This document shows, piece after piece, positions 44,475 through 56,782 of a stretch of 64,000 bases of DNA. Source of the stretch: Mesostigma viride (lineage: Eukaryota > Streptophyta > Mesostigmatophyceae > Mesostigmatales > Mesostigmataceae); the NCBI GenBank assembly GCA_009746045.1, contig RPFO01000333.1:1213674-1277673 (forward strand), read 5' to 3'. A program made the position numbers and the translations under genes. The first letter of the stretch is position 1. The number at the start of each line of letters is the position of its first letter. The notes under the pieces were generated by a model. The model did no database searches. It was not told the DNA's origin and saw only the letters and a list, made by a program, of their open reading frames with translations.

Positions 44475-45430
44475 GATTGAATTGAATTGAATTGTAACAT
44501 AACTCCGTTGGGAGTATATATGTAGCACATAGCCCAGAGAAGGGGCATATGGCCTATCATACATTCTAAGCTACTTCCTGCACTGAGGGTGGGAATGTAA
44601 ACAACACTTGCTCTAGGTGCACTAGGGCACCTGCACCACCCAGAGTTTCAGGCAACACCCAGCTAAGGGGAGCCTGTCATAGGTGGGGAAGATCAGCACA
44701 GCTATACAAAAGCTAGGGCATGGCTTCTCAGCAGGGAGTGACCCCCTGCATGGGCACGGCATAATTAAATAAAGCTAGGTATCATCTGGAGGGTGGCTCA
44801 TCATAGGCACACATGTACATGACTAAAAAAGGCTAGGCCGAAGCTGGTATAGTGCCTGTAGTAGGCGGGCATGTACAAGGCCACTGTCTAACTATTCTAC
44901 ACTACTGCTGTATTCCCCTAGGCTGGGGCTGGAGTTGCTGGGGCCGCGGTGGTCGAGGGGGTCGCTTGCCAGGGCTTGTGGCCGACGTAGATGGGCGCCC
45001 CCTTCCAGTACACCGGCTGGCCCGCCTTGGTCTGCCGGAGCTGGAGGTAGGTCGGCCATAGCTCCCGTCGCCGTTGTTGCTGTGCCAGGGTCAAGTCGTC
45101 GTCCACGGTGAAGTGAGTATTCTCGAGCCGCTTGCGGCGTCGGAGGAACGAAATCTTGTCCGCTGGGCTATCAATGATGAGAAGAAGCGGAGGCGCCCCT
45201 GCCTTACCCCGCGCGCGGGGGAGGCGGTGGGCGGTCAGCTTGATCTCACCAAGAAGGCCCATGCGTGCAAGGATTTTGCTCTCAAACGCACGTGCAAGCT
45301 TCTCGAAATTCTCACCTGCTTCCATGTCGAAGTTCTTGAGTATGGCGTTGAGGCTGCGCTTGGCGAGCTCGGCCTCCTCGCGGAGGTCAAGCGTCTGCCG
45401 CTGGAGCTGGGCAATTATCCCTTGAAGGAT
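44475..45430 (-). mobile_element. 5'-truncated ORF1-only LINE element, type A
   Basis: On the minus strand ORF1 runs from about 45420 to 44918 with an intact frame through the coiled coil, RRM and C-terminal domain: L-A-R-A-F-E-S-K-I-L, H-R-L-P-R-A-R-G-K-A, F-L-R-R-R-K-R-L, T-V-D-D-D-L-T-L-A-Q-Q-Q and P-V-Y-W-K-G. The 3' UTR ends with ATACTCCCAACGGAGTTATG and a (TTCAA)n tail at 44475-44495. No ORF2 is present. Confidence 0.75.
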
Positions 45431-45439
45431 AATTGGCTG

Positions 45440-45692
45440 TTACTAGCTCTCTAGCTCGTCGCAAGAGGTTGCATGACTTCACTGGCATGGCAGCAGACGC
45501 TGCAGACGACGACCTCTGACAGACGCTCCACCGCTCAGCAGCGCAGCAGCGACGCTGCATGCATGCCTGTTGTGGCCGGACTACCTCCCCATGCCACAAG
45601 CAGGATCCCCAGAAGCCCAAGGTCTACCGGAAGGGGCGGGGACCTGATGATCAACGACAAGATGTGGACGCCCCTCGCGCGGGCTAGATTAA
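45440..45692 (+). mobile_element. LINE ORF1 C-terminal fragment (type B)
   Basis: Plus-strand relic matching 8715-8890 reversed: R-K-R-L-H-D-type start, broken D-D-L, Q-D-P-Q-K-P-K-V-Y and G-G-D-L-M-I-N-D-K-M-W. It directly abuts the 5' side of the minus-strand type A element. Confidence 0.6.
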
Positions 45693-46200
45693 CCCTTAAT
45701 TACAACATTACCATCATGGTAGTCAATTTGGCCTGGACTGCTGGCAGCCTCGCTTCGATCACAACACGGGCCATTCTTGATGGTGATCGAGCTGTGCTGG
45801 AGCTAGAGTACGTCGCGTCGATGCTGGGCTTGCCTTTCCCGCCCAGAAGCTTGCAGCCTGGGCTGCAGGACTTTCGTGAACTTTGCTGGCAACACTCGTG
45901 AAGGTCACCCGGATGGGGCCAGGTTCAGTGGCCTGCCATCCATGCTGCCGACTCAATGCGGATGCGGTCGTTGCCCAAATGAAGCAGATCCGTGATTAGG
46001 GCCCGGTGCAGGCGTTGCATGTGCAAGCAGGACGTCCGTTTCCTGGGGACATCCTACCTCAAAGAAACGTACCACATTAATACTGCGTGATCGTTGGTCG
46101 TCTTCAATTGCGGTCTTGTGGGCCGCTGCCCCGCCGGGCCGGCCCCTCCGGGCAGCGTCCACCATATCATGTTAGCAACGTGATCGACAGCCTGCTTGAA
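45693..46200. other. Unassigned sequence between LINE relics
   Basis: Open stretches exist, including E-L-E-Y-V-A-S-M-L-G-L-P near 45810, but no family is recognised. It may be more retroelement debris. Confidence 0.3.
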
Positions 46201-46202
46201 TC

Positions 46203-47100
46203 ACCATAAGTAAGTAAATAAGTACTTCACGTGTCATGCGCAAAGGCAGGCCACGGAGTACTATGCTAATCTCATTAGAAAAATAATTACACAAAAGTTT
46301 AAACAAATATCGTCTGCATCATCCCCCAACCGTTAGGCACTAGATGGGGATGTAATCCTCATCCGAGCTGTCATCTACTGTAATGGCAGATCGACGAGGC
46401 GGTAGTGTAGCGGCTATCCTCAGGACCAATAACCTCCACCTGCGGACTTCTACCTTGGCTAGCAACGGGCCGCGGGGCCTGTGGGGAGAAACAGGAGCTT
46501 ACCCCTCAGGAAGGTGCTTATCGCAGATGGTGCCCAGCCCATTTCTCCTTGTCAATGTCTGCTTAACACCATGGTTGCATAGCTGGGAGGCGATGGGGCT
46601 GCCGGCTGGGGCGAGGTGGCCAGAGCTGCCTCTGGACACCTCGGCCATACTGGTGCGTAGCTCAGAGGTGTCTTGGCGCAGAGTAGTCGACACTGAGGCC
46701 GTCAAGCTGGGCGGCCATGGCCGCGACTGTCTGGTTGAGCTGTTGCAGGTCGGCTTCCGGGGAAGCACTAGGAGTGTTGGCGGGGCCTTGCTCGGCGTCT
46801 TGGTAGGCGGCAATGACTGCCCGGAGGCTTGGGGCCTGCGCGTGGCTCAAGAATATACAGAAAGTCGAAGCTGTGGCTCCTCCATGTCGGCAATGTCTTC
46901 CACTGAGATGGTGTCGCCTTGCCTGCCGGGAGCGTAGATCGCAATGTCGTGGTCTGCCATGTATAGCACAGGGCGGCCTGCGCCTGCATGCACGGCGTTA
47001 AGCAAGAAGAACTTGTGCTCTGATACAACCTGCGTGGGCATGAAAGACGCTGGGTTAAAGGCAGCGTCGTCGATATAGCGTCATCCAGGGGAGCTTCCAC
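46203..47100 (-). mobile_element. Family C element with unrecognised ORF
   Basis: On the minus strand the 3' end reads GATGCAGACGATATTTG, then ATTTTTCTAATGAGATTAGC, GTACTCCGTGG and GCATGACACGTGAAGTACTT with a TTAC-type tail at 46203-46220. It matches 62176-62337. Upstream is a frameshifted coding relic: F-F-L-L-N-A-V-H-A-G-A-G-R-P-V-L-Y-M-A-D-H-D-I (near 46950-47030), D-L-Q-Q-L-N-Q-T-V-A-A-M (coiled-coil-like) and a C-terminal D-D-S-S-D-E-D-Y-I-P-I-stop near 46340. I do not recognise the protein. By position it could be the gag or ORF1 of the element. Confidence 0.5.
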
Positions 47101-47104
47101 ATGG

Positions 47105-47940
47105 ATTATACCCCGCTGGGAAATGCAGCCGATGGCGGAGGGCCCTGGCTATCCATCTCGTCCGCGGGTCCTGCGCAAATATGCCGCTTGGAGGGTGCCG
47201 CCTCGTCAGCCGGTGGCTGCGTCGCTAAGGTTTCCGCATCTGCGAGTCCTTCCTGTTCTCACGTATGGAGCCGAGACGTGGACCCTCACCGCCGACCTGG
47301 CCCGCAAGCTGGACGGCGCGGTCACCAGCATGCTTCGTTCCATTTTCAGAGTAGGATATGCTGCTCATGTCCGCAATGAGGACCTGTACCAGGGCATGCC
47401 CTATATCACCAGCACCATTAAGCAACGCCGCCTGCAGCTAGTAGGGCACCTAGCTCGCACCAACCAGGTAGACACCTCACGTGGCCCCCCCGCGGGACTG
47501 CGACCAGCCCAGCCTGGCCGGCACCTCCTGACGTGGGCTGGGCCCAGTGATGTTAGACGCCGCAAGGCCCGCACCTTCAAGGAACAGCTAGTAGAGGACA
47601 TTGGGGGCCTAGGCCTCTCCGTGATTTGGAAGAAGATGATGGACAAGGCCAAGTGGGCCCAGGTCATAGAGGACAACAAGCCCCCCCCAGTGGGGAAGCG
47701 CCCGCGTGTGCAATCCCGCGGGAGGCACGCCAGATAGCTCCCCCTAGGGCAGCGTGCGGCTGCCTAGATAGATGTTGTAGTTAGAATGCTGTTAGATAGA
47801 TGTAGTATGTAGCCAATGTAGATAGATTAGACCGGTAGGAATGTTTGCACCCATCCATCCATCCATCGGGGTTAATGCTCCGTGACTCCCCAACGGGAGC
47901 ACGAGTCTAATTAATTAATTAATTAATCTGCGAGTAGTTG
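47105..47940 (+). mobile_element. LINE ORF2 C-terminal fragment, tail type B
   Basis: The plus strand encodes the end of a LINE reverse-transcriptase protein: V-L-T-Y-G-A-E-T-W-T, L-R-S-I-F-R-V-G-Y, R-R-L-Q-L-V-G-H-L-A-R, P-G-R-H-L-L-T-W and K-K-M-M-D-K-A-K-W-A. It stops at 47735. The 3' UTR ends with CCATCCATCCATCGGGG, the type B hairpin CTCCC-CAAC-GGGAG (47887-47900) and an (AATT)n tail. The catalytic part of the reverse transcriptase is missing. Confidence 0.8.
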
Positions 47941-47949
47941 CGAAATGCG

Positions 47950-48045
47950 AGCTGTGCACATACAGCAGGGATTAAAAGCACTATGGTGCGCCGTGACTCC
48001 CCAACTGAGCACGTGTTTTCATTAATTAATTGATTGATGGTTGGC
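47950..48045 (+). repeat. Type B LINE tail fragment
   Basis: AGGGATTAAAAGCACTATGG, then GTGACTCCCCAACTGAGC and an ATTAATTAATTG tail. One arm of the hairpin is decayed. Confidence 0.6.
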
Positions 48046-48302
48046 TAACGTTCAAAGCAAGAATTGTACACTTATTGTGCATTTATCAAGATGTTGCATT
48101 TATTGATGTTCCATTTATTGATGTTGCGGTCATAATTGAGGTATTCACATCCAAGCGCGTGTTCATTTTCCCTTCCTAGCCAGGCACCCAACCTTACTGC
48201 CTGCATCAACAGGAGCAAAGCTCACTCCAGCCCACCATCCCCCATGACGCCAGTGCCCACCTCCGAGGCATCATGCCAACCGGACTCTCCTCAAGCACTC
48301 GA
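48046..48302. other. 3' flank of the oxidoreductase gene
   Basis: No feature seen apart from a short tandem phrase (TTTATTGATGTTGC-like, three times) at about 48090-48130. Confidence 0.4.
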
Positions 48303-51300
48303 CTAGCATGACAGGGTGACGACGTGGCTCTCGGGGATCTCTGCCAGCTTGACCATCGCCTTGGCCTGCTTCTGGAACTCCTTGTCCCCGGACACGATCA
48401 CGCCCGTGTTGGCAGGGTCGTACTCGAGGTCGTCCGCCTCGAACAGCGTGGACAGGGTACCCTCCACCCCCTCAAAGGCGGCGCTCCCCTTCCTCTTCAC
48501 AACGGTGCGAACCTTGACGCCCGCCGCCTCCCACTCAGCAAACTGGTCCTGTCGATCCAAAGAGACCAGGAGGGGGGACACAGCAGCCACGCAGAGCGAG
48601 CCCACGTCATGTCACTATTGAGGGGACAAAGTATCGCTGCTATCTCCTTACTTCAAAATGGATAGACAAAGGGCCCCTGTGTTGGCCAGACAAGCTTTCC
48701 ATGTTGCAAACTAGTGTGGGAGTCTTTCTTGCCAACTATGTTACTTTGGAAGGTTCCACCCACCGTTCCAACACTGCAGGAGTTGCTAAGGGTGGACACT
48801 ACGTCACCGTGGTCTACTGGAAGGCTTTCTCGCCGCATGCATGTGACAAAGTGCGCAAAGACCCGCCAGTAGCTGCCGAGGTACCGCAGCGAAATAGACA
48901 CAAATCCGCACCAATAAAGCTCTCAATGCACACACCTACCCCCTCTCACATTGCGCTATTCCATGCTCCAAGAGCTCCGCAAGCATTACATGCCTCTGCG
49001 AAATATTATAGCGGCATGAAAAGCACCACGATGCCACGTGGCTCTATAAAACGACAAGCCGCAACAAGCCTTGGCCACAGCAACGCCGCACAAATACCTG
49101 GAACAAGATCTGGTCGGGCGCGGCACCGTAGTAGTACAGGCGCGCGTCATCGCGGATGGCCAGGTCGAGCGAGCCCACATCCTTGGCCATGATGATGGCG
49201 TTGGCCGCGGCAATGCCTGCGCCGGACGCCAGGATGAGCACGGTGCGGTACTTGCTGATGAAGAGCAGCGGGCGCAGCGCGTTCTGGTTGCCTGAGAAGG
49301 GTCCAACCATCACCTCCGCGCCTGCGTGGGGGGGGAGGTGGCCGCAAGCAAAGATAGGGGTAAGTGCGCGGGTGGGCAGAGCTATGCTGGGGGATCCACC
49401 ACACGTCTGCCACCGATGATGGAGCCGACTGGCAAGGATGGGCAGGCACTGCAAGCTGCACTTGGGGCCAGGTAGCCACAGGGACACGCCGTGCACCCAT
49501 TGCAGTACCTGTGCCTACATGCCACGCTGTGTGCCAGTGACCACGGTGCACACTAGCCGTAAGGTGAGAACAAACCATAGGCGGCAACAGAGAAGCTGCA
49601 TGGCCAGGACATGTGGATGACTGCATGCTCAGCGTCTACTTGCCCCGGATGCTGGATCGATACGTGCAAACCTGATGGAGATGTACCAAGCAGCAGGACG
49701 GTGAGGTGGCCACAGGGCAAGCATGTGCGCACAAGATGCCGAGTAGGGGCCGGAACCCCATGGATGGTTGACGACCGACCGTAGATGCGTGCAGTGACGG
49801 CAGCAGCCTGCTCCTGGCCCCTAAGCAAGTCTTAGGACCTGCACACCCTGAGGGAACGAGGCGTGAAGGAAACCGGATGGCCTGGGCCTGTCACTTCCCT
49901 GATAAGCAGGCATTTTATGTGATAGATGACAGCGGCTTAGTTACAGATGGCCCATCACAGATGTGTACGACACAAAGGGCACATGTCCGTATTGCCGAGG
50001 CAAGCGTCACAGGTGGCATGCGTCAAAGCAACAGAGTCGGAACCCTATTCTTCGAGGAGTTGTGGCCTTGCATTGCCGGAACACCCGTGATGGCTTCACG
50101 CCCCCCCTGGAGGCCCTACGCATCAATCAGGCCCTGCCCCAATGGCCAGCACTGCATGGCCGTTGACGGTACTCGCAAATGTTGTTGCGGACATTCGCCC
50201 TGTGTACCAGAAGGGACCAGCGCACACATTGGTGCGTGCGCCAGCAACCAGTGCTGACCTTGCTGCATGCGGTAGAGCTCCCCCTGGCTGCCCTCGGTCA
50301 CCAGCAGCTCCAGCGGCTGCCGCGAGGAGAGCACGCCCTCAAACGCCTTAGACATTCCCGCGTTGATGTCGCCACGCATCTTGTAGATGACGGGCCAGTT
50401 GGCCTTGTGGCTGAAGGGGGCGCTCATCACGGGGGCGGTCAGCACGCGCGAGGACGACGCATTTTCCTTTACCTGCGCCATCTGGCCCGCGCACGTGTAC
50501 GCCTCCTCCAGCGCAATCACCTAGCAGGGGGGGCGACACACGCAAGGGATGGACGGGACAGGTGTTGAGACAATCAAGCGACCTTGGCAGCGGGGCAAGG
50601 TCCAAGGGAACCTACTTGGCATCCTCCAAGTGTCCATGCACCGCGGCTTAGGAGACCCTTTGGAGCATGGAACGAGACGGCATCTGCACAGTATTCGTGG
50701 GGATGCCGCATGGATAGGAGGGGGTGCGGTGGAGGGGATACCACTGGGAGGGTATCGCGGGGGAGGAGCACGGCCACACGATACCACGGAATGGTATCGC
50801 CCGGTAGATGGCCCAGGCTAGAACATGACCCAAACATGAAGGAGACAATATTGAACATGACCCAAACATGACCGCTGCGCAAGGCCACCCCTGTTCCAAT
50901 CTGTTCCGACATTTCTTCCACACGGGACACAGTGTAGTGCCCCATCCGGGCAGCACAAGGTGCAGCCCAGGGTCTGGGTATGGACATTCCCACGGTCTGC
51001 CATGAACACAGCACGGCTCTATCTGGCGCCCTGTCAGTGCAACTGTGCAGGCAACAGCTGCCACACGGGCAAAAGCTGCCCCCTTGTGCACTTGTGTGTG
51101 TTGTGCGACCAGGTATGTGCTTACACAGGGTACATGAATCTTCCAAGCCTGTCAAAAAGCAGCCGTCAATCAAGTTAAGCGTCCCAATGTCAAGATGCAA
51201 CAACATATTACTCATATCCCCCGAGATCCTTCAAATCGACACAGAAAGCCATGGCAGCGTTAATGTGAGCCATTTTTTGAAATTCCCTTTTCCCCATCCA

Positions 51301-51925
51301 ACAACTGTCTCATATTAACTGTCACGAATCCACGCACATTGTAGAAAACATGTGAAAAATGTATACAAAAAATGAAGCAAAGCATGATGACAGGTGTGCG
51401 GGCGGCGTTGCATGAGGTGATAAGAGATAAAATAACACCAAAAGTAGAGCAAACGAGACGACGAGGAGCCGAACACACTGCACGTACAGCACAAACCTGA
51501 AACACAAACCTGAACTGCCCAACACAAGGACAGCAAGGGGTAGGGTGAGAAGGGTATGGGCAATTGACATATGAAGATATGCTTACTTCTCGGCTTGTCT
51601 CTATGTCAAGTACCAACTTCCGAATGCCCGGCGCGACTTGATCGGATGAGACCACGGTAGCGGCATTCCACTGCTTCCGAAAATTGTTCTTAGCATTTCC
51701 CTCCGCCTGTTTTTCTGCTGCTTTCTTATCCTTTTCAGCTGCTGTTTCCGCGACAACACGGAGAGTCGAACGTAAGCCGATTGGGCTTTTAATGGGTCGG
51801 TGCAGTGCCGGCAGGACGCGGTTGGGTCTTTCTACGGGATGCAAGTTGCTCGAGCACGGACGGGAGCGTGCGTGCGATGCTTCGCTGCATTTATAGACCG
51901 TGAAAACTGCTGTCGCGGTGGCCAT
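48303..51925 (-). CDS. Plastid FNR-like oxidoreductase, pKIWI502 type, four exons
   Basis: Exons, in transcript order: 51587-51925, 50259-50520, 49098-49321, 48303-48548. They join in frame to 356 aa with GT-AG introns. Residues 1-60 are rich in Ala, Ser, Arg and Pro with no acidic cluster, as expected of a chloroplast transit peptide. Then come a Lys/Glu/Ala-rich linker, a FAD-type barrel segment (A-P-G-I-R-K-L-V-L, A-G-Q-M-A-Q-V-K) and the nucleotide-binding part V-L-I-L-A-S-G-A-G-I-A-A-A (about 222-234). D-A-R-L-Y-Y-Y-G, D-Q-F-A-E-W-E-A-A-G-V-K-V and G-V-I-V-S-G-D-K-E-F follow. The order matches plant fruit protein pKIWI502, a ferredoxin-NADP-reductase relative of unproven substrate. The classical R-x-Y-S flavin motif is not seen. 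The upstream frame stays open, but the ATG at 51925 begins the leader-like region. Confidence 0.82.
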
Positions 51926-52805
51926 GGCAAAGGCTGCTTCAAAGTCTTCGGGCCCGGGAAAATTAGATCGGTGAGGCACACTTGAGCGGTTTGGTATCAA
52001 ATATACCGGGCCTGCAATGTGGATGGACCCGTCGGCTTTTATCTGCTTTTGATGAAAATCGCGGAAAAGGCGAAGCAGCACAAGTAGCATCACGATCTGC
52101 CTGCAACCCGCAATCCAATCGGCGGAGGTTGCCCAGCAGGCCAGGACCCGCCCGGGCCGCAACAGCCCGACGCAAGCAAAACAGCCCCATCAAACTAACA
52201 CGTGGCAGGCAAGGTACGGCGTCTGGAACGGACGCGTGGTTGTGGGCTTGTGGCCGTTAAATTGGGTCAATGGGTTCATTGGGTTGACGACTTGACGTGC
52301 GCACGTCTACTGTATGTATTCCCAATCCCCGCCATCTTGATTCTGGCTCGCTGTGTACGGAAAAGGGGCAAGCAGCTAAGCAGGCAGCCCGGAAAAGCCC
52401 GGTTGCTTCGTTTCGTTACGGGTAGAACGGTTGCACGACGCCCACACTCCACAGCCCAACACTTTGAGCTGGCCCCTGCAGGACAGCGCGTGGATTCCGT
52501 CTCTAGAGGTTATTGCACACAATGCCTCGCTGCCGAAATAATGGCAATTTTCGGCAGTTACTGTAGGCAAAATTGTGCTCGTCCCCAGACCGGCCAATTT
52601 GAAGAGCATATTAAGGGGTCAGCTGCACGGTGCTTTCCTATGTAAATGTACCGAGCTGTAACAGGTCGAATTCCTCATGGCCTTGATACGTGATGAATGT
52701 CAAGCATGTAACATAGGGGGAAAGGCATCAGCTCTACAATGGAAGCCAGGTCGTCCAGACCGAAAGCCTTGGGACGACAGTGACATGGTCTTTTTCAGGT
52801 GATTA
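51926..52805. promoter_or_regulatory. Shared upstream region of divergent oxidoreductase and TMC genes
   Basis: About 880 bases lie between two divergent start codons. I see no coding feature and no clear TATA box. Open frames here are long in several phases but carry no recognisable motif. Confidence 0.4.
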
Positions 52806-55800
52806 ATGCACTCGCATCCCTATATTATGGAGGCCCAGGTCACGCTGGACGACTATGTCTTTGCAAAAACGAATACGGCGGAGCATGGCGTCGCCAGCAG
52901 TAGCATTGCCAGCAGCAGTGCCGAGTTCACGTTCGCGCCCATGGAGGCCGGAGAAGGATTGACCCATCCCGTGCCACAATTGTCAGAAGCGGGTACTCAG
53001 GACACTGACCTGGCCCATGCGGTCGACTTTCCTCAGAAACTTTACCCTTATGACCCAGAAGCGGGTACTCAGGACACTGACTTGGACCATGTGGTCGACT
53101 TTCCTCAAAAGCTCTACCCTTATGACCCAGAATCAGGGACTTTTGACAATGTGCCCGACCAGAAACTGTATCCGTATAACCAGGGCACGCACTCTAGAGA
53201 ATTCGACGCAGTTTCTGAGGCCTCTTTGGCTTTCGACAATCCTAGTAACTTTGCGAAGCCGAAGGCGGCCTTATCCGACGGGGCTAGCGTTGACACGGGG
53301 CTCGGGAGCTACTCTATAGAGCCAGAGCCCGGGTTGGGATCCTACCGGGATACGATCCCGGACGCATCTCCCGACGGGCGTGCTACCGAGTCCGATTGGG
53401 ATGTGCAGGAGAGCGTTGCGCGCGAGATGGCCAAGCACAAGCTGCATATCAATACCATTCCCCAGCCTGTGTCAGAGGAAAGTGAGCAGGAGGCGTTTTG
53501 GGCACAGCAGAAGGCAGAGAAGGCGGCGGCTCGCCAGGCTAGCGCCATACGGAACACGCTGGCCAGGGCACGGAGGCGCATCCAGGACTTGGACCCGGAG
53601 GTCCTGGCCAATCCAGGCTCGCCCAGCCACCAGGATAAGGTGGGTAGTTGCATACACTTGTCCTTGTGAGTACGGATGCCAGTAATGTCGCACGTGTCTG
53701 CACTTCTCACAGGCCAGTTGGCCAGTTTACCAGCTTCATCCTCTCAGCCCCCATTCTCGTGCTGTCCCCCGTCACGGCGTGCCCGCCTGCTGTCTGTGTC
53801 CTGCACGACATTTTCATCATTCTCATGCCCCCTCCCTGGGCCTGGTCTTGTGGTCATGCGCATGTGTGCGTGTGCCTGTGTGCCCGCGTGTGCGTGTGCC
53901 TGTATGCATGTGTGACCATATGTGTGGGTGGTTCTTGTGTGCGTGCCCATTTGTCCGTGACGTGGGCAACCCCACATGCGGCACCACAGAACTGGCGCTC
54001 GGACTTCAAGCGCTGGCGGCTGCGGCGCAAGGCGCGCCGGCGCAAGGGCATGTGGCTGTGGCGGCACGACATCCAGTCGATCGAGGGGCACTTTGGGTCC
54101 GCTGTCGCGCTCACCTTTGCCTTCCTGCGCTGGGTGCTGCTGCTCAACATCCTGCTCTCCCTCCTCTGGCTCTGCGTCGTCATCATCCCCTTTTGGGTCA
54201 ACCCGCCGCGTGGCTACTCGTGGGGCATGTTCGGCGACGACATCGGCGCCACGCTGGTGGGCAGCGGGCTGGAGGAGACATGGGTTCTGTACAGCGGCTA
54301 CCGCAGCCCTTGGAACGCGACCGCTTCAGGCGAGTGCATGGACGCATGGGACGGGAAACGCTTTGTGGACGGGCGCAAGTACACGCCGGTGGAGGAGGCG
54401 GTCGACTCGTGGTACTCGACCGACATCGCCTACTCGGTCACCGTCATGATCACCTACCTCGTCAGCTTTGTGGCCATCATGTGGAGGTATGGGTTGGACG
54501 CTTAGGGAGTGGGGGGGGGCATGTGGAGGTATGGGTTGGGCACTGCTGGTGGTGGTGGTGGGTGTGGGGGGCGGGGCTTTTGTGGCGTTGAGGGCGCAGA
54601 GTATGCATTGGAGGGTGTGCCGCATGCCTGCATGTGGGCGTGCATGCCCCTGCTATGTCCAATCGACAGACCTTGGTGGTTGATTGGGCAGGCGCTGTAG
54701 AGGGCAAGGATAGGAGCCTTAGCCCGATGGCGCTTGTATGCTGGCGTGGAGTATGCTGGCGTGGAGTATGCTGGCATGCTCGTACACGCAAGGAAAGGAT
54801 GCCGCTCCCTGCCAATAGAAAATGGATTGCACACATAGCAAGTCGGCCAATGTACATTCCGCTTGCCACACAACCCAGCTTGTGCTGGGAGCAAGGATTT
54901 GCATCGGAGTGCCTATGTGGTGTTTGCCAGAAGTGCGTAGTCATCGTTACGGCCACCTGGTGAGTCGTCGCCATGGGCATGTTCCTGTGCCTGACTGGGG
55001 CATGCTGATTCCGACGTTGGTGCACGAGTGGAGCACGGGGACGGCTGGTTTCTGTGCGTGAGTGGAGCACGAGGATGCCCGAGTGGCCGTCACCGGTGGC
55101 ACTAGGGGTTTGCCGTTGGGCGATCGGTGCACTCTGGCGATCGTTTGGCGCCACCGCATCCTGACCACCCGCGGTTGCCGTTTGCTTTCTTATACGCATT
55201 TTTTTTCTACGCATGTTTCTTGCACGCCTTCTACCCCCCCCCCATGTGTAATCCCCCACCCCACCCCACCTGCCCACCTCCCCGTCCATGTCTCTCCCCC
55301 CTGGCACCCCCCAGGATCGCGCGGCGCATCTCGGGCTCGGGCGACGCGGCGCTGGTGGACAACCACATCACCTACCCGTGGTCATCCGCCGTGTTCGGGT
55401 CGTGGGACTTCCACCTGACATCGCTCCAGGCCGCATCCAACCTGCGGCGAGCCATCCGCAACCGGTTGCGGGAGATGCTGGCGGACGAGGAAGCTGTGGA
55501 GGACCTGTCGCCGTGCGACGCGTTCATCCTGGCCGCCCGACGCGTGGTGGGCGTGGCCATCCTGTCCCCAGCGCTGCTAGTGGGCACGGGCGCGCTCATC
55601 TACTACCTGGTGGAGGAGGGAGACCGCATCAACGACGCGTTCGGAGGGTTTGACTACGCCCAAGGTATCCTGCTGTCTGTCGTCAACCTGGTCGGCCCCA
55701 TCTTTGTCTACCTGACCATGCTTCTGGAGACGTGGCCCGCGGACATGGAGGAGCGCATCTCCACCGCCAAGCTGTATGTGCTGCGCATGCTCAACGTGGG

Positions 55801-56782
55801 CACGCTTGTCTATCGGCTGTTTAAGGACGACAGCTTTGATGGCGACCACGCGCCGCCCCCGCCCCCCCCGGGCTCCACTCCCTCGTCGTCCTCTTCGTTT
55901 GGGACCTGCGAGGAGACGGAGGCGGGCCTGGTCTACCTCCGCTTCCTGGTCGCCCACTTCTTCCTGGGCAACATCGCGGCGGCGTTGTACAAGGCGATCT
56001 GCAGCCGGTTCTCCTCCCTGCCCGTCCCCTTTGACATTGCGGGCACGGTGATCGACATCATCCACGACCAAGCGCTCATCTGGCTGGGCTGCATCTTTGT
56101 CCCGCTGCTGCCCATCATCGGCGTGGTGGCCAACGTGGTCACCTTCTACGTGCGCAAGCTGACCGCGCTCAAGTTCTGCTCGCCCTCGGAACGCACGTAC
56201 AGCGTCTCCCGCACCGACAACCTGTCCGGCACGCTGGTGCTCTTCACGCTGCTGCTCGCCTGCATACCCATGGTGCAGACACTGCTGCACAAGGGCACGC
56301 AGTGCGGCCCGATCCCCTGCGACCGCAGCATGTCGAGTGTGCTCACCGCCGCCATCGACAGCTGGCCCAGCGTGTTCAACACCGCGTGGGACTGGATCGT
56401 CAACCCCATCGTCCTAGCAGGGGTCATCCTCCTCCTCATCGTCCTGCTCGTGCTTGTAAAGTCCAACAACGTGCGCTACAAGGCCATGGTCAAGCGCACG
56501 CAGGCCGAGCTCTACCGGTACCGAGGGGAGACCGCCACCAAGATGTCCTACTACCGCCGGCAGGCGCAGGAGGGCAGCATCACACCGGGAGGTGGGTCCC
56601 CTCCCCCCGAGCCGCTGCTGGTGTCACCGTCCAAGATGGACCAGGCGCGCGCGATCACGTTTGCGCACGTGATCGAGCGGTCCTTCTCCTCGCCCATGGC
56701 CCACAACGCGGACAACAACGAGGCCAACGCGTTCAAGGAGAGAAGGGAGGCGGCGGGCGGGCGGCTTACATTCAGCCTGTGA
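52806..56782 (+). CDS. TMC-like: TMC-family (transmembrane channel-like) protein, three exons
   Basis: Exons 52806-53639, 53990-54486 and 55315-56782 join in frame to 932 aa. Residues 1-278 are a soluble, acidic N-terminus with a 24-residue tandem repeat (61-84, 85-108, partial third). A basic stretch (about 285-297) precedes the first membrane segment (about 313-347, S-A-V-A-L-T-F-A-F-L-R-W-V). More segments follow: Y-S-V-T-V-M-I-T-Y-L-V-S-F, G-V-A-I-L-S-P-A-L-L-V, G-I-L-L-S-V-V-N-L-V-G-P-I and L-R-F-L-V-A-H-F-F. The TMC signature lies at about 694-730 (A-L-I-W-L-G-C-I-F-V-P-L-L-P, F-Y-V-R-K-L, F-C-S-P-S-E-R), with two more hydrophobic segments after it. Animal TMC1/2 are mechanotransduction channels; the algal role is unknown. 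ATG at 52827 is an alternative start. Confidence 0.88.
52986..53170 (+). repeat. In-frame 72-bp tandem repeat in TMC exon 1
   Basis: Units start at 52986, 53058 and 53130 (third partial). Each encodes a block ending in Q-K-L-Y-P-Y-D/N. Confidence 0.9.

Noticed and set aside
55577-56290. 237-codon minus-strand open frame
   Set aside because: It is the antisense shadow of TMC exon 3 in GC-rich coding sequence.
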